64,000 nucleotides of DNA from an uncultured OM182 clade bacterium (GTDB taxonomy: Bacteria > Pseudomonadota > Gammaproteobacteria > Pseudomonadales > Azotimanducaceae), in NCBI GenBank assembly GCA_905182025.1, contig CAJJAA010000028.1, positions 1 through 64,000 of the forward strand. Reading direction: 5' to 3'. A program made the translations under genes and the position numbers. This document shows positions 18,599 through 26,617 of this stretch, one piece after another. Position 1 is the stretch's first letter. Each line of letters opens with the position of its first letter. The notes below the pieces were generated by a model that saw only the letters and a program-made list of their open reading frames with translations, searched no databases and was not told where the DNA came from.

Positions 18599-19756
18599 CT
18601 AGCCTGCCTTAGGTACCGGTTTAACTCTCATGCCGTCGATAACCGTTTGAATAGGTGACAGGTTGACGATTTCGCCTGTTTTTAACCCACCGGAAATAAA
18701 AACATCATCTTGATCAAAACGTAGGACCTCAACATTGCGGTAGCGCAACCTGTTGTCCGCATCCACGATTAACACCTGATTCTGATTTCTTAAAACGGCG
18801 CGCGGCAGCACAATAATATTGTCTGCAATACGGCCGTCAATTTCAGCGTGGACGAATAGACCAACGGGAAGATGAGGTTGATCACTACTACCTACTTCAC
18901 CCGTTACTCGAACAACGGCATTGACCATGCGCGTCTGGGTGTCAATTTGAGCTTCGGTACGTACCAATTTGCCGTGCCACTCATACCGTTGGCCACCATA
19001 ATTTGTTGATAACAATACGTTGGCTTGTAGTGCTTCGGGGAGTTCGCCGCGGCGTCCTAAGGGCAAGTCCAGAAACGCCAGTTGGCGGTCTGCGATTGGT
19101 ATTCTGACTTCGACAGACTCACTGGAATACAACGATGCGATGTTGCTACCGCGAGAGATGAATTGACCCACGTCGACACTCTTGCTACGAACTAAACCAT
19201 CATAAGGCGCTCGAACTTCCGTCCGCATGAGATCTCTTTCAGCTTGTTTGAGTGCGACGGCGGACTCTTTTAGAATTGCGTCAGCAATACTTTTCGACCG
19301 AGAGGCAGATTCGAGCGAAGACTGACTGGTTAGATTCGATTTAACGAGTGCTTGAAGACGTTTGTATTCGAAGTTACTGAACTCTGATTCTGCCTTGGCG
19401 CGGGCGAAAGATGCCTTTCTACTTTCCACGGCTGCTTGCAGGTCTTCGTCATCAAGGCGCACGAGCACATCATTCATATTAAAATAACCGCCCGAGACCA
19501 GATTGGGCGAGGTCCATTCAATTCGACCGGCAACTTCCGCGATTAAACTGCTCTCAGTCGTCGGCGTTACTGTGCCTTGTGAGCGGACTTTGAGTCGCAC
19601 CTGTTGCTGCGTAATCGTTGCAATACGAATGGCGGTGGACACTTCCTCGGGCTCAAATTTTTTCGGTTCCGGCGCGGTGGCGACTAAACCGATGGCGATG
19701 ATGCCAGCCCCGATGAGCACCACGATCGTCATGACGCCTTTCAGAATGTTATTCAT
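18599..19756 (-). CDS. RND efflux periplasmic adaptor (membrane fusion protein)
   Basis: A 385-residue HlyD/AcrA-type adaptor. Residues 5-28 form a membrane anchor or signal (MTIVVLIGAGIIAIGLVATA). The barrel-sandwich halves flank a coiled-coil hairpin rich in A, K and E (residues about 105-185: AAVESRKASFARAKAE to AVALKQAERDLM). The second lipoyl half reads VRAPYDGLVRSKSVDVGQFI. It bridges the pump to an outer-membrane channel. Its ATG is preceded by AGGAG and overlaps the regulator gene by 8 bp, so expression is coupled to the regulator. Confidence 0.92.
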   Translation of the reverse strand: MNNILKGVMTIVVLIGAGIIAIGLVATAPEPKKFEPEEVSTAIRIATITQQQVRLKVRSQGTVTPTTESSLIAEVAGRIEWTSPNLVSGGYFNMNDVLVRLDDEDLQAAVESRKASFARAKAESEFSNFEYKRLQALVKSNLTSQSSLESASRSKSIADAILKESAVALKQAERDLMRTEVRAPYDGLVRSKSVDVGQFISRGSNIASLYSSESVEVRIPIADRQLAFLDLPLGRRGELPEALQANVLLSTNYGGQRYEWHGKLVRTEAQIDTQTRMVNAVVRVTGEVGSSDQPHLPVGLFVHAEIDGRIADNIIVLPRAVLRNQNQVLIVDADNRLRYRNVEVLRFDQDDVFISGGLKTGEIVNLSPIQTVIDGMRVKPVPKAG

Positions 19757-20480
19757 TTACGGTTCTCCTACTCGAATTTTGCATTTCGTTTTCGAGTGTT
19801 TGTATGAGTAGTTGAAAGTTGTCGTTTATTGCATTTTCCACAAGGGTTGGGTTTCTCGATTCAATACCTAAATGCAGTTGAGTCAGAATGGCCATGCGTT
19901 TTTCCCGATCAACCAGATGGTCAAAATTGGGTTTTCGTTCCGAATGTTCGAGAAATTGAGCCCTTAAACCATTGAATATGAGTCTTAGTACGAGGTTGTT
20001 ATTTAGCCTTGCGAAGGCGCGACCGATACATTTCCAGTTTTCCTGATTGTCCGCATCGCATTTTTGCGTATCAATCATGCTTGTAGAGATTGTCAGTAGT
20101 TCTTGAATTTCGTCGTTGTTGGCGCGCTCGACAGCGGTTCTTGCTGACATCGACATGAGTGACCCCAATACTTCGAGAAGATGTATGGCTAACTCGAGGT
20201 CTGGTTTGTCATGCAAATCGAGTAATGGACCGAGGATTGACAAGGTGGCATCTTCGATAGGAATGACGCGCACGCCGCCGGGGTTTATTGAAGCGATACC
20301 CAATTGCTCTAGCTTCTTTAAGGACTCACGAATTGCGCCGCGATTAGCTTCAAAGCGAACCGCAAGCTCTCGCTCTGACGGCAGTCGCTCGCCCGGACGA
20401 TATTGTCCGCGAAGGATCTCGTCACGAAGAGTCGCCGTAATGTCCTCTACGATGGACTTAATGATGGGCTTTTGGCTCAT
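19749..20480 (-). CDS. FadR/PdhR-type GntR transcriptional regulator
   Basis: A 243-residue regulator with an N-terminal GntR winged helix (ITATLRDEILRGQYRPGERLPSERELAVRFEANRGAIRESLKKLEQLG) and an all-helical C-terminal effector domain of the FCD type (residues about 90-235). This family usually binds short organic or fatty acids and recognises TGGTNNNACCA palindromes. Three such palindromes lie in the promoter about 90-130 bp upstream of its start, so it most likely represses itself and the downstream RND genes and may also control the divergent crotonase gene. The effector is unknown. It is the first gene of the operon and overlaps the adaptor by 8 bp. Confidence 0.9.
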   Translation of the reverse strand: MSQKPIIKSIVEDITATLRDEILRGQYRPGERLPSERELAVRFEANRGAIRESLKKLEQLGIASINPGGVRVIPIEDATLSILGPLLDLHDKPDLELAIHLLEVLGSLMSMSARTAVERANNDEIQELLTISTSMIDTQKCDADNQENWKCIGRAFARLNNNLVLRLIFNGLRAQFLEHSERKPNFDHLVDREKRMAILTQLHLGIESRNPTLVENAINDNFQLLIQTLENEMQNSSRRTVNE

Positions 20481-20570
20481 AAATGCTTGATTCCAAAAAA
20501 TAAGGTGTTAGTTCGAACGGCTGTTTATTGCTGTTCGAATGACGTGGATTGGTGAGTGCCAAGCGATCAA

Positions 20571-20610
20571 TTGGTAATACCAAATTGGTCAGACCAAATT
20601 GGTCAGGCCA
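20571..20610. promoter_or_regulatory. Three tandem GntR/FadR-type operators
   Basis: Site 1 is TTGGTAATACCAA (20571-20583), site 2 is TTGGTCAGACCAA (20585-20597) and site 3 is TTGGTCAGGCCA (20599-20610). Their centres are exactly 14 bp apart. A looser TTGGTGAGTGCCAA (20549-20562) lies further towards the regulator. They match the known FadR/PdhR-type consensus (TGGT-N3-ACCA) and overlap the predicted start of regulator transcription. The adjacent FadR-type gene at 19749-20480 is the obvious binder. Confidence 0.85.
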
Positions 20611-20637
20611 TTATAGGCGTGGAGAGGGCCGTTGCAA
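20610..20637 (-). promoter_or_regulatory. Predicted sigma-70 promoter of the gntR-RND operon
   Basis: On the minus strand, TTGCAA (20637-20632) is followed after 16 bases by a perfect TATAAT (20615-20610). Transcription should start near 20603, inside the operator array, so repressor binding would block polymerase directly. Confidence 0.65.
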
Positions 20638-20733
20638 GTTAAAATTGATTTGGCGAATGCATTAGGGATAGTGTGATAGAACGTTAGTCACAAAAAAGCC
20701 TATAAAGCCGCTAATAAAAAAGGACCCCCAATT

Positions 20734-21582
20734 ATGGCCTACGATTATCAAACGATTTCGACGCACCTAGAAGATGGCGTAATGACTGCGACAATGAGTA
20801 ACCCGCCAATAAACGTAATGACGCCTGTACTTTATACCGACCTTGTTGCGTTCACTGCGGAAGTGGAGGTTGACGAGGCGGTCCGTGTGTTGGTGCTTGA
20901 AAGTGCTGATCCTGATTTTTTCATTGCCCACTTTGACCTCGAAACCATTTTAGAGTTTCCAACTGACACGGCGGCACAGAAGTCGGATCAATTAAGTGAC
21001 TTCCATGCCATGTGTGAGCGCGTAAGAACCATGCCGAAACCGACGATTGCGAAGATAGCCGGCAGGGTCGGTGGTGGTGGCAGTGAATTCAGTTCTGCCT
21101 GTGATATGCGGTTTGGTTTGTTGGGTAAAACGGTCGTTAACCAAATGGAAGTGCCGCTTGGAATTTTACCGGGCGGTGGCGGGACGCAACATTTACCGAG
21201 ATTGTTAGGTCGTGGTCGGGCGATGGAGGTCATACTCGGTGGCATCGATATGGATGCCGAAACAGCTGAGAAATGGGGCTATTTGAATCGCGCTTTTGAA
21301 ACGCCAGCCGAGTTAGATGCTTATGTCAGTCAATTGGCAAATCGTATGGCGCTATGGCCACCGCACGCCATCGCTTTAGCAAAGGAGTCGACGTTGAATT
21401 CTGCGTTGCCAATTGTTGAAGGTTTGAAAGAAGAGGCCTATCTGTTTCAGCAAACCTTAAGAAACCCGGCATCGACACAAAACATGAAGAAGGCCCTTGA
21501 GCTGGGTGCACAAACTCGGGAGGGCGAAATGCGTATTGCCGACCTCAGCGAAGAGGTCGGTTTAGCTGCGAAGAAAGATTAG
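20734..21582 (+). CDS. Enoyl-CoA hydratase/isomerase (crotonase) family protein
   Basis: A 282-residue crotonase-fold protein. The two hydratase glutamates are both kept: Glu118 in GGGSEFSSACD and Glu139 in NQMEVPLGILPGGGGTQ, each aligning with the catalytic pair of rat mitochondrial enoyl-CoA hydratase. This supports real hydratase activity on an enoyl-CoA rather than a degenerate role. It starts at an ATG with an AAGGA site 10 bases upstream. It is divergent from the FadR-type regulator, and the triple operator lies between them, so co-regulation is plausible. It overlaps the 3' end of the convergent carboxymuconolactone decarboxylase-like gene by 4 bp. Confidence 0.9.
   Translation: MAYDYQTISTHLEDGVMTATMSNPPINVMTPVLYTDLVAFTAEVEVDEAVRVLVLESADPDFFIAHFDLETILEFPTDTAAQKSDQLSDFHAMCERVRTMPKPTIAKIAGRVGGGGSEFSSACDMRFGLLGKTVVNQMEVPLGILPGGGGTQHLPRLLGRGRAMEVILGGIDMDAETAEKWGYLNRAFETPAELDAYVSQLANRMALWPPHAIALAKESTLNSALPIVEGLKEEAYLFQQTLRNPASTQNMKKALELGAQTREGEMRIADLSEEVGLAAKKD
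21539..21560. terminator. Perfect 8-bp hairpin inside the 3' end of the crotonase gene
   Basis: CCGACCTC (21539-21546) and GAGGTCGG (21553-21560) enclose AGCGAA, 22 bases before the stop codon. A second small stem, AAAGA/TCTTT (21574-21587), spans the overlapping stops of the convergent pair. No T-run follows on either strand. Confidence 0.4.
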
Positions 21583-22229
21583 TCTTTAGTCGATTTGTCG
21601 ACCGCGCCCATGAAGTCCATTTTTTGCAGGTCTTCATCAGGCGCGGCGATCTCCACAAGACGTTCGGGTACGTCATCGTACTCGAGGCGCAAGGCGCGGC
21701 ACATGGTCGCATGCATATCGTAGGTGCAGGTGATGTAAGTGAGTTCAAGTATTTCCTCATCTGACAGATGTGCTTTTAAGACATCGAAGGTGCCGTCGGC
21801 AACGCGACCACCGGATAAGACTAGGTCGTCCGTATAGGCCAATACAGCACGTTCAATTTCAGAAAAAAGATTGGTTGATTGCCAATGCGGGATTGCCGCT
21901 ATCTGTTCTTCAGAGAAGCCTACAGCGCGCATGCTTTTGCAGTGCTGAGAAAAGACAAACTGACTGCCTCGGGCGTAGCCGGCGCGTGTTTGTCCAAGTT
22001 CCCGCAATTTGCCCTTAAGCTTTCTGTCTCGGCTCCGATAAAATTGAAAACCAGCAACTGTGTGGGCAAAACATTCAGGAATAAGTGCAAAAACAGTCCA
22101 CCAATTACCGGGTGTACCGGTTGCTGTGCCTGGCTCTTTGACGGGGTCCCGGTCGCCGAATAGCGCGTCGTATAATGGCAGGACACTGCTATCTGCGTCA
22201 GCTCGGCTTACTTGTCTGAGTCTTGGCAT
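21579..22229 (-). CDS. Carboxymuconolactone decarboxylase (CMD/AhpD-like) family protein
   Basis: A 216-residue all-helical CMD-family protein. The core is KGKLRELGQTRAGYARGSQFVFSQHCKSMRAVGFSEEQIAAI, followed by FSEIERAVLAYTDDLVLSGG and SDEEILELTYITCTYDM. Only one Cys (QHCKS) occupies the place of the CxxC pair found in peroxidatic AhpD proteins, so peroxidase activity is unlikely. Members occur widely in aromatic and steroid catabolic clusters, often without a proven reaction. The start has a very strong AAGGAGG site. It is divergent from the PEP mutase-like gene and overlaps the crotonase by 4 bp. Confidence 0.85.
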   Translation of the reverse strand: MPRLRQVSRADADSSVLPLYDALFGDRDPVKEPGTATGTPGNWWTVFALIPECFAHTVAGFQFYRSRDRKLKGKLRELGQTRAGYARGSQFVFSQHCKSMRAVGFSEEQIAAIPHWQSTNLFSEIERAVLAYTDDLVLSGGRVADGTFDVLKAHLSDEEILELTYITCTYDMHATMCRALRLEYDDVPERLVEIAAPDEDLQKMDFMGAVDKSTKD

Positions 22230-22334
22230 TTAGAATTACCTCCTTGTTTATTTTTGTATTTGAAGATATTGGTTAATGTACAGATAGGGTAATTGGAATG
22301 ATAGACTCGATTGAAATGAAAGGATTGGTTAACA

Positions 22335-23174
22335 GTGTCTAGTCTAAATTTGAAACAACGTTTGGCGACCGGAACTCAATTGGTTGTGCCAGGGGTATTT
22401 GATGCACTCTCAGCGAAGGTGGCGACCGAGCAGGGTTTTGATGTCGTTTATATGTCTGGCTTTGCAGTGGCGGGAAGTTTGTTGGCTAAGCCCGATATTG
22501 GCTTAGTGACGGCGACCGAGATGAGCGAGCGAGTAGGGCAAATTGCTACAGCGATTGGTCCAGCTGCGAATCTCATTGCCGACGGGGACAACGGTTACGG
22601 TAATGAAAAAAATGTAGCCAGGCTGGTTCAATCCTACGCAACAGCAGGTGCCCAGTGTATTCAATTAGAAGATCAGGTCAGCCCAAAACGCTGCGGCCAT
22701 ATGGAAGGCAAAGAGGTTGTCTCGCTTGAGGATGCCGCGCTAAAAATCGAAGCGGCAGTATCGAGCCGCCCAAACGACGATTTTCTTATTATGGCTAGAA
22801 CCGATGCCAGAGCCACTCATGACCTGTCTGAAGCTTTAGACCGAGGTGAAGCTTTTTTGCGGGCAGGTGCTGACATCTTGTTTATTGAGGCGCCGCGCAG
22901 TGTTGAAGAACTGAAAAAAATTAGGTCTACGTTTCCCGATATTCCTTTAGTTGCGAATATGGTCGAGGACGGAAAAACGCCGCTGTTAAGTCTCGACGAG
23001 CTTGATTCGCTGGGATATCAAATTGTACTAAGACCTGTTTCAGCATTATTAGCTGTGACCTATTGTCTGCAACAAAGCTACGCTAGTTTGAGGCAAACTG
23101 GCGCGCTCAATGCCGATAGCGGTCGTCTAACCTTTGCCGAATTCAATCAATTTGTAGGACTGAACAATGAATAG
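22335..23174 (+). CDS. Isocitrate lyase/PEP mutase superfamily lyase
   Basis: A 279-residue TIM-barrel protein of the isocitrate lyase/phosphoenolpyruvate mutase superfamily. The metal-binding DGDNGYG follows strand 3, the lyase loop is KRCGHMEGK (Lys118-His122, the KKCGH motif of isocitrate and methylisocitrate lyases), and MARTDAR and FIEAPRS complete the site. The Cys in the loop points to C-C lyase rather than phosphonomutase chemistry, so a 2-methylisocitrate-lyase-like or oxaloacetate-hydrolase-like role is likely. It begins at GTG after an AAAGGA site and overlaps the next gene by 8 bp, showing an operon with the flavin oxygenase. Confidence 0.87.
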   Translation: MSSLNLKQRLATGTQLVVPGVFDALSAKVATEQGFDVVYMSGFAVAGSLLAKPDIGLVTATEMSERVGQIATAIGPAANLIADGDNGYGNEKNVARLVQSYATAGAQCIQLEDQVSPKRCGHMEGKEVVSLEDAALKIEAAVSSRPNDDFLIMARTDARATHDLSEALDRGEAFLRAGADILFIEAPRSVEELKKIRSTFPDIPLVANMVEDGKTPLLSLDELDSLGYQIVLRPVSALLAVTYCLQQSYASLRQTGALNADSGRLTFAEFNQFVGLNNE

Positions 23175-24324
23175 TGAAAAGGCAGATATACTCTCATTTG
23201 CAGATGAATGGGCCGAAAAGCTGCCCGCATTATCAGATTCATTTGAGCGTCAGCGACGACTAACACCTGAAGTTTCCAGGGCCTTTGCGGATGCGGGTGT
23301 TTTTCATATGCTTGTGCCAACACAGTATGGTGGATTGGAAGTACATCCAAAAACATTTACCAAAGTGTTACGACGACTCTCCGAGGGTGATGGCTCCGCT
23401 GGCTGGAATGCCATGATTGGTTCCACCACGGGTGTACTTTCCGCTTCGCTGCCGATCGAATTCGCCAAAGAAATTTACGGTGATAAGCCCGGCGTGCTGA
23501 CGGTTGGTGTGACTGCACCGCTAGGCAAAGCAGAAATAGTGGAGGGCGGCTACCGTGTTACCGGCCGCTGGCCTTTTGGTAGTGGCGCGCAAAATGCTGA
23601 TTGGATTAGCGGAGGTTGTTTTCTTTTTGAAAATGGTCAACAGGTCATCGGCGAGCATGGTCCACAAAGCCATTTAATGATGTTCAAAGCAGATCAAGTC
23701 AATATTGAAGACACTTGGCATGTCGCAGGGCTAAAAGGAACCGGCAGTAATCACTTCAATGTTAGCGATGTGTTCGTACCGATGGGTAGGTCTGTCCTGC
23801 TGGGTAAGCGAACCCTGATCCAAAAACCACTCTATCAATTTCCGCTACTGGGGTTGCTGGCATTGGGTGTGTCGAGCGTGAGTTTAGGCTTAGGCTTCAA
23901 AGCACTCAAAGTGTTTATGGACCTTGCCGGTGTTAAGTCGCCAACAGGCTCTAATCGAAAACTCATCGATCGTCCTGCCGTTCAAAGCGAGGTGGCAAAA
24001 TCGATCGCCGACCTTGAGTCCTCGGAAGCGTACATGCATGCCTGTATAGATGAAGCCTGGGAAGTTGCCATTAGCGGCGAAAAGTTGAGCTTAGATATTA
24101 AGTCAAAACTGCGACTGGCTGCAGTCAATGCAACCCACAGATCGGTTGCGGCAGTCGATCGGCTTTACCAACTTGGCGGCGGCACATCGATTTATGAATC
24201 CAATGAACTGCAGCGATGTTTTCGTGATATCCATGTCACCACACAACACATTATGGTGGCGTCTCCTATTTATGAAGTTGTCGGCAAAGTCCAATTAGGG
24301 CTTGATCCCAGGCAACCCATCTAA
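23167..24324 (+). CDS. Acyl-CoA dehydrogenase-fold flavin monooxygenase (HsaA/DszC-like)
   Basis: A 385-residue protein with the acyl-CoA dehydrogenase fold: an N-terminal helical domain (AGVFHMLVPTQYGGLEV), a central beta domain (YRVTGRWPFGSGAQNADWISG) and a type 2 C-terminal helical domain (YQLGGGTSIYESNELQRCFRDIHVTTQHIMV). The WPFGSG and DIHVTTQH motifs are typical of two-component flavin-dependent hydroxylases such as HsaA and DszC, not of classical acyl-CoA dehydrogenases, whose catalytic Glu is not visible. It probably hydroxylates an aromatic or polycyclic substrate using reduced FMN. The nitroreductase 25 bp downstream could be the flavin-reducing partner, though that is inference. 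Confidence 0.85.
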   Translation: MNSEKADILSFADEWAEKLPALSDSFERQRRLTPEVSRAFADAGVFHMLVPTQYGGLEVHPKTFTKVLRRLSEGDGSAGWNAMIGSTTGVLSASLPIEFAKEIYGDKPGVLTVGVTAPLGKAEIVEGGYRVTGRWPFGSGAQNADWISGGCFLFENGQQVIGEHGPQSHLMMFKADQVNIEDTWHVAGLKGTGSNHFNVSDVFVPMGRSVLLGKRTLIQKPLYQFPLLGLLALGVSSVSLGLGFKALKVFMDLAGVKSPTGSNRKLIDRPAVQSEVAKSIADLESSEAYMHACIDEAWEVAISGEKLSLDIKSKLRLAAVNATHRSVAAVDRLYQLGGGTSIYESNELQRCFRDIHVTTQHIMVASPIYEVVGKVQLGLDPRQPI

Positions 24325-24349
24325 AGTTAAGCGATTGTAGGAATTTAAG

Positions 24350-25003
24350 ATGATTGATCTATACGAAGCAATGAGTTCCTTACGTGCAGTTCGGCGGCTT
24401 AAGTCTGATCCGATTGACGAAGATGTGCTTGAGCGGGTATTGCAAGCTGCAGCGTGGGCGCCGACGGGCGGCAATATGCAACCCTTTAAAATTGTCGTTG
24501 CGCAAAGTGACGCGGTGAAAGCGCAAATCAAAAGCCTCTATCATGAGGAGTGGTACAAATATATCGCACCGACACGTAACGGTTTGGAAAAGCTGCCGGC
24601 GCACGCTCGAGATGGCACAAAAAAAATGATGCGTGCCGGAGACTATCTCGCGGAACATATGGAGCTGGCGCCAGCGATTTTAATTTTCTGCTTCAATCCT
24701 GCGATGATGGCGATTACCGATGCCAACCTCGATCGGCCCTCGGTTGTCGGTGGTGGCTCAGTTTACACGGCGGTGCAAAACGTCATGTTAGCCTGTCGAG
24801 CTGAAGGTTTAGGGTGTGTGCTGACAACCCTATTGTGTCTGCGTGAAAAGGAAGTCAAAGCAATACTCGGTATCCCGGATGAGTGGGGTACCTGTGCGCA
24901 TATCCCGATTGGATATCCTGTTTTGAAGGGCCATGGTCCGATTACTCGTCGCCCCTTAGGCAAACTGACTTATCGCGATCAATGGGGCAGTCACTGGTCG
25001 TAA
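24350..25003 (+). CDS. Nitroreductase-family FMN oxidoreductase
   Basis: A 217-residue nitroreductase-fold protein. The N-terminal FMN-phosphate region is SSLRAVRRLKSDPIDEDVLERVL, followed by AAWAPTGGNMQPFKIVV (the usual APSGGNxQPW motif) and, near the C-terminus, LACRAEGLGCVLTTLL. Such enzymes use NAD(P)H and bound FMN to reduce nitro groups, quinones or enones. It lies 25 bp after the HsaA-like gene and probably shares its transcript; a supporting flavin-reductase or dehydrogenation role is inferred from context only. Confidence 0.88.
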   Translation: MIDLYEAMSSLRAVRRLKSDPIDEDVLERVLQAAAWAPTGGNMQPFKIVVAQSDAVKAQIKSLYHEEWYKYIAPTRNGLEKLPAHARDGTKKMMRAGDYLAEHMELAPAILIFCFNPAMMAITDANLDRPSVVGGGSVYTAVQNVMLACRAEGLGCVLTTLLCLREKEVKAILGIPDEWGTCAHIPIGYPVLKGHGPITRRPLGKLTYRDQWGSHWS

Positions 25004-25178
25004 GCGGACTGCGTACGCTGGTCATTTTTTTACACCGGTTCTAGCCATTGGTCTCAAAAGTGTCAAATAGTCATTTAGTTAGAGCCGTGTTAGGTTGGAG
25101 ATCATGAATCGACATTTTTTAGCAAAAACTAACCTTTTGGAATGCCAACCGTTTCAATAACGAATAACTGGAGTTCTC

Positions 25179-26594
25179 ATGGCTAAGCCTTTTCCCAATC
25201 ATCCCAATCTTACAGACGGTTACGCACCTATTCAGATGGAGTGCGATGCGAATAATTTGGTTGTCGAAGGTGAAGTGCCGAAGGATCTATTTGGTACCTT
25301 CTATCGCAATGGGCCCAATCCGCAATTTGCACCAAGAGGGGCTTATCACTGGTTTGGTGGCGACGGAATGATTCACGCGTTTCATATTGAGAACGGTCAG
25401 GTGTCTTATAAAAACCGCTGGCCTCGAACCCAGAGATGGCAAAAAGAGCGGGATGCAGGCGAGAGCCTTTGGGGTTCACTGAATCCGTTGGAAAATGACC
25501 CTTCCGTGGCAGGCCTCGAAACCGACGGTAGCGCTAATACGAATATTATATGGCACGCCGGCAAGTTATTGGCATTGGAAGAAGGTCACGCCCCGTTTGA
25601 GCTTGACCCGGTAACGCTAGAATCCAAAGGCGCATGGAAGTTCAACGATACCTTAGTCGGCCCAATGACCGCCCACCCTAAAGTTGATCCTGAAACCGGT
25701 GAGATGATTTTCTTCGGTTACAATGTCGACGGTATTTTGTCGAACAAGATGTCCTATCACGTTGTCGACAAAGCGGGCAAGCTTGTGAAATCGCAGTTTT
25801 TTGATGCACCTTATGCAGCCATGGTGCATGACTTTATGGTGACCCGAGACTATGTCCTATTTCCCATTCAACCTCTGACAGCATCCCTCGACCGTGCAAT
25901 GAAGGGTGAGCCTGCATTTGCCTGGGAACCGGAGAAAGGCAACCAGATTGGTGTATTAAAACGTGGCGGCAATGTTGAGGATATTCGCTGGTTTCAAGGT
26001 GATCCCAGTTTTGTTTTTCACCCCATGAATGCCTTTAATACCGGCGATGTGATTACCTGTGATGTTTCTGAATATGGACAGGCACCGCTGTTTCCTAATG
26101 TTGACGGCAGTCCGGGCAAGAAAGAAAATATGGTGGCGAAGCTAACCCGTTGGACCTTTGATCTTGGTAGTAATAGCAACGATTATAAAACGGACATGCG
26201 ACAGGATATTGGCTGTGAATTTGGTCGACTAGATGAACGGCATTCGGGCTTAGATTATCGATACGGCTATATGCTTTGCGATGGCGATGCTCAATCAAAA
26301 GCGGGTGGTTTTAATGCGATTGCAAAGGTTGATCATAAGACTAATCAACGAGATACCTATCAAATGCCAGGCACGCTCGCGACCTCCGAAGCGATATTTG
26401 TTGCGAAGTCAGGTTCTGCTGAAGAAGGTGAAGGGTATCTTCTCTCCAACGTTTACGATGCGCAGACAGACAAAAGCCATTTGCTCATATTGGATGCTCA
26501 GAATCCAAGCGCTGGACCATTAGCCCGCGCGCAGTTAGATCATCGTGTACCTTTTGGTTTTCACGGTAACTGGAAGGCGGGCGATGCGCATTAA
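25179..26594 (+). CDS. Carotenoid cleavage oxygenase family protein
   Basis: A 471-residue seven-bladed beta-propeller of the carotenoid/lignostilbene oxygenase family. All four iron-binding histidines are present: His166 (PMTAHPK), His217 (AAMVHDF), His281 (FVFHPMNA) and His462 (FGFHGNW). The N-terminal FYRNGPNPQF and HWFGGDGMIHAF motifs are standard. The enzyme is a non-haem Fe(II) dioxygenase that cleaves an alkene C=C bond to two carbonyls. No carotenoid synthesis or rhodopsin gene is nearby, and the neighbours are catabolic, so a stilbene or phenylpropanoid substrate is at least as likely as an apocarotenoid. Its ATG follows a clear GGAG. Length is normal for the family. Confidence 0.92.
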   Translation: MAKPFPNHPNLTDGYAPIQMECDANNLVVEGEVPKDLFGTFYRNGPNPQFAPRGAYHWFGGDGMIHAFHIENGQVSYKNRWPRTQRWQKERDAGESLWGSLNPLENDPSVAGLETDGSANTNIIWHAGKLLALEEGHAPFELDPVTLESKGAWKFNDTLVGPMTAHPKVDPETGEMIFFGYNVDGILSNKMSYHVVDKAGKLVKSQFFDAPYAAMVHDFMVTRDYVLFPIQPLTASLDRAMKGEPAFAWEPEKGNQIGVLKRGGNVEDIRWFQGDPSFVFHPMNAFNTGDVITCDVSEYGQAPLFPNVDGSPGKKENMVAKLTRWTFDLGSNSNDYKTDMRQDIGCEFGRLDERHSGLDYRYGYMLCDGDAQSKAGGFNAIAKVDHKTNQRDTYQMPGTLATSEAIFVAKSGSAEEGEGYLLSNVYDAQTDKSHLLILDAQNPSAGPLARAQLDHRVPFGFHGNWKAGDAH

Positions 26595-26617
26595 ATAAGT
26601 TGGATCGATAATGTTAG

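Noticed and set aside
22268-22332. Two ATTGGTTAA elements (22268-22276 and 22324-22332) as further operators of the FadR-type regulator
   Set aside because: They contain only the TTGGT half-site without the ACCAA partner and are 56 bp apart; chance similarity cannot be excluded.
25179-26594. Retinal-forming carotenoid oxygenase for a rhodopsin system
   Set aside because: No rhodopsin or carotenoid biosynthesis gene lies in the window and neighbours are catabolic; only the family-level call is supported.
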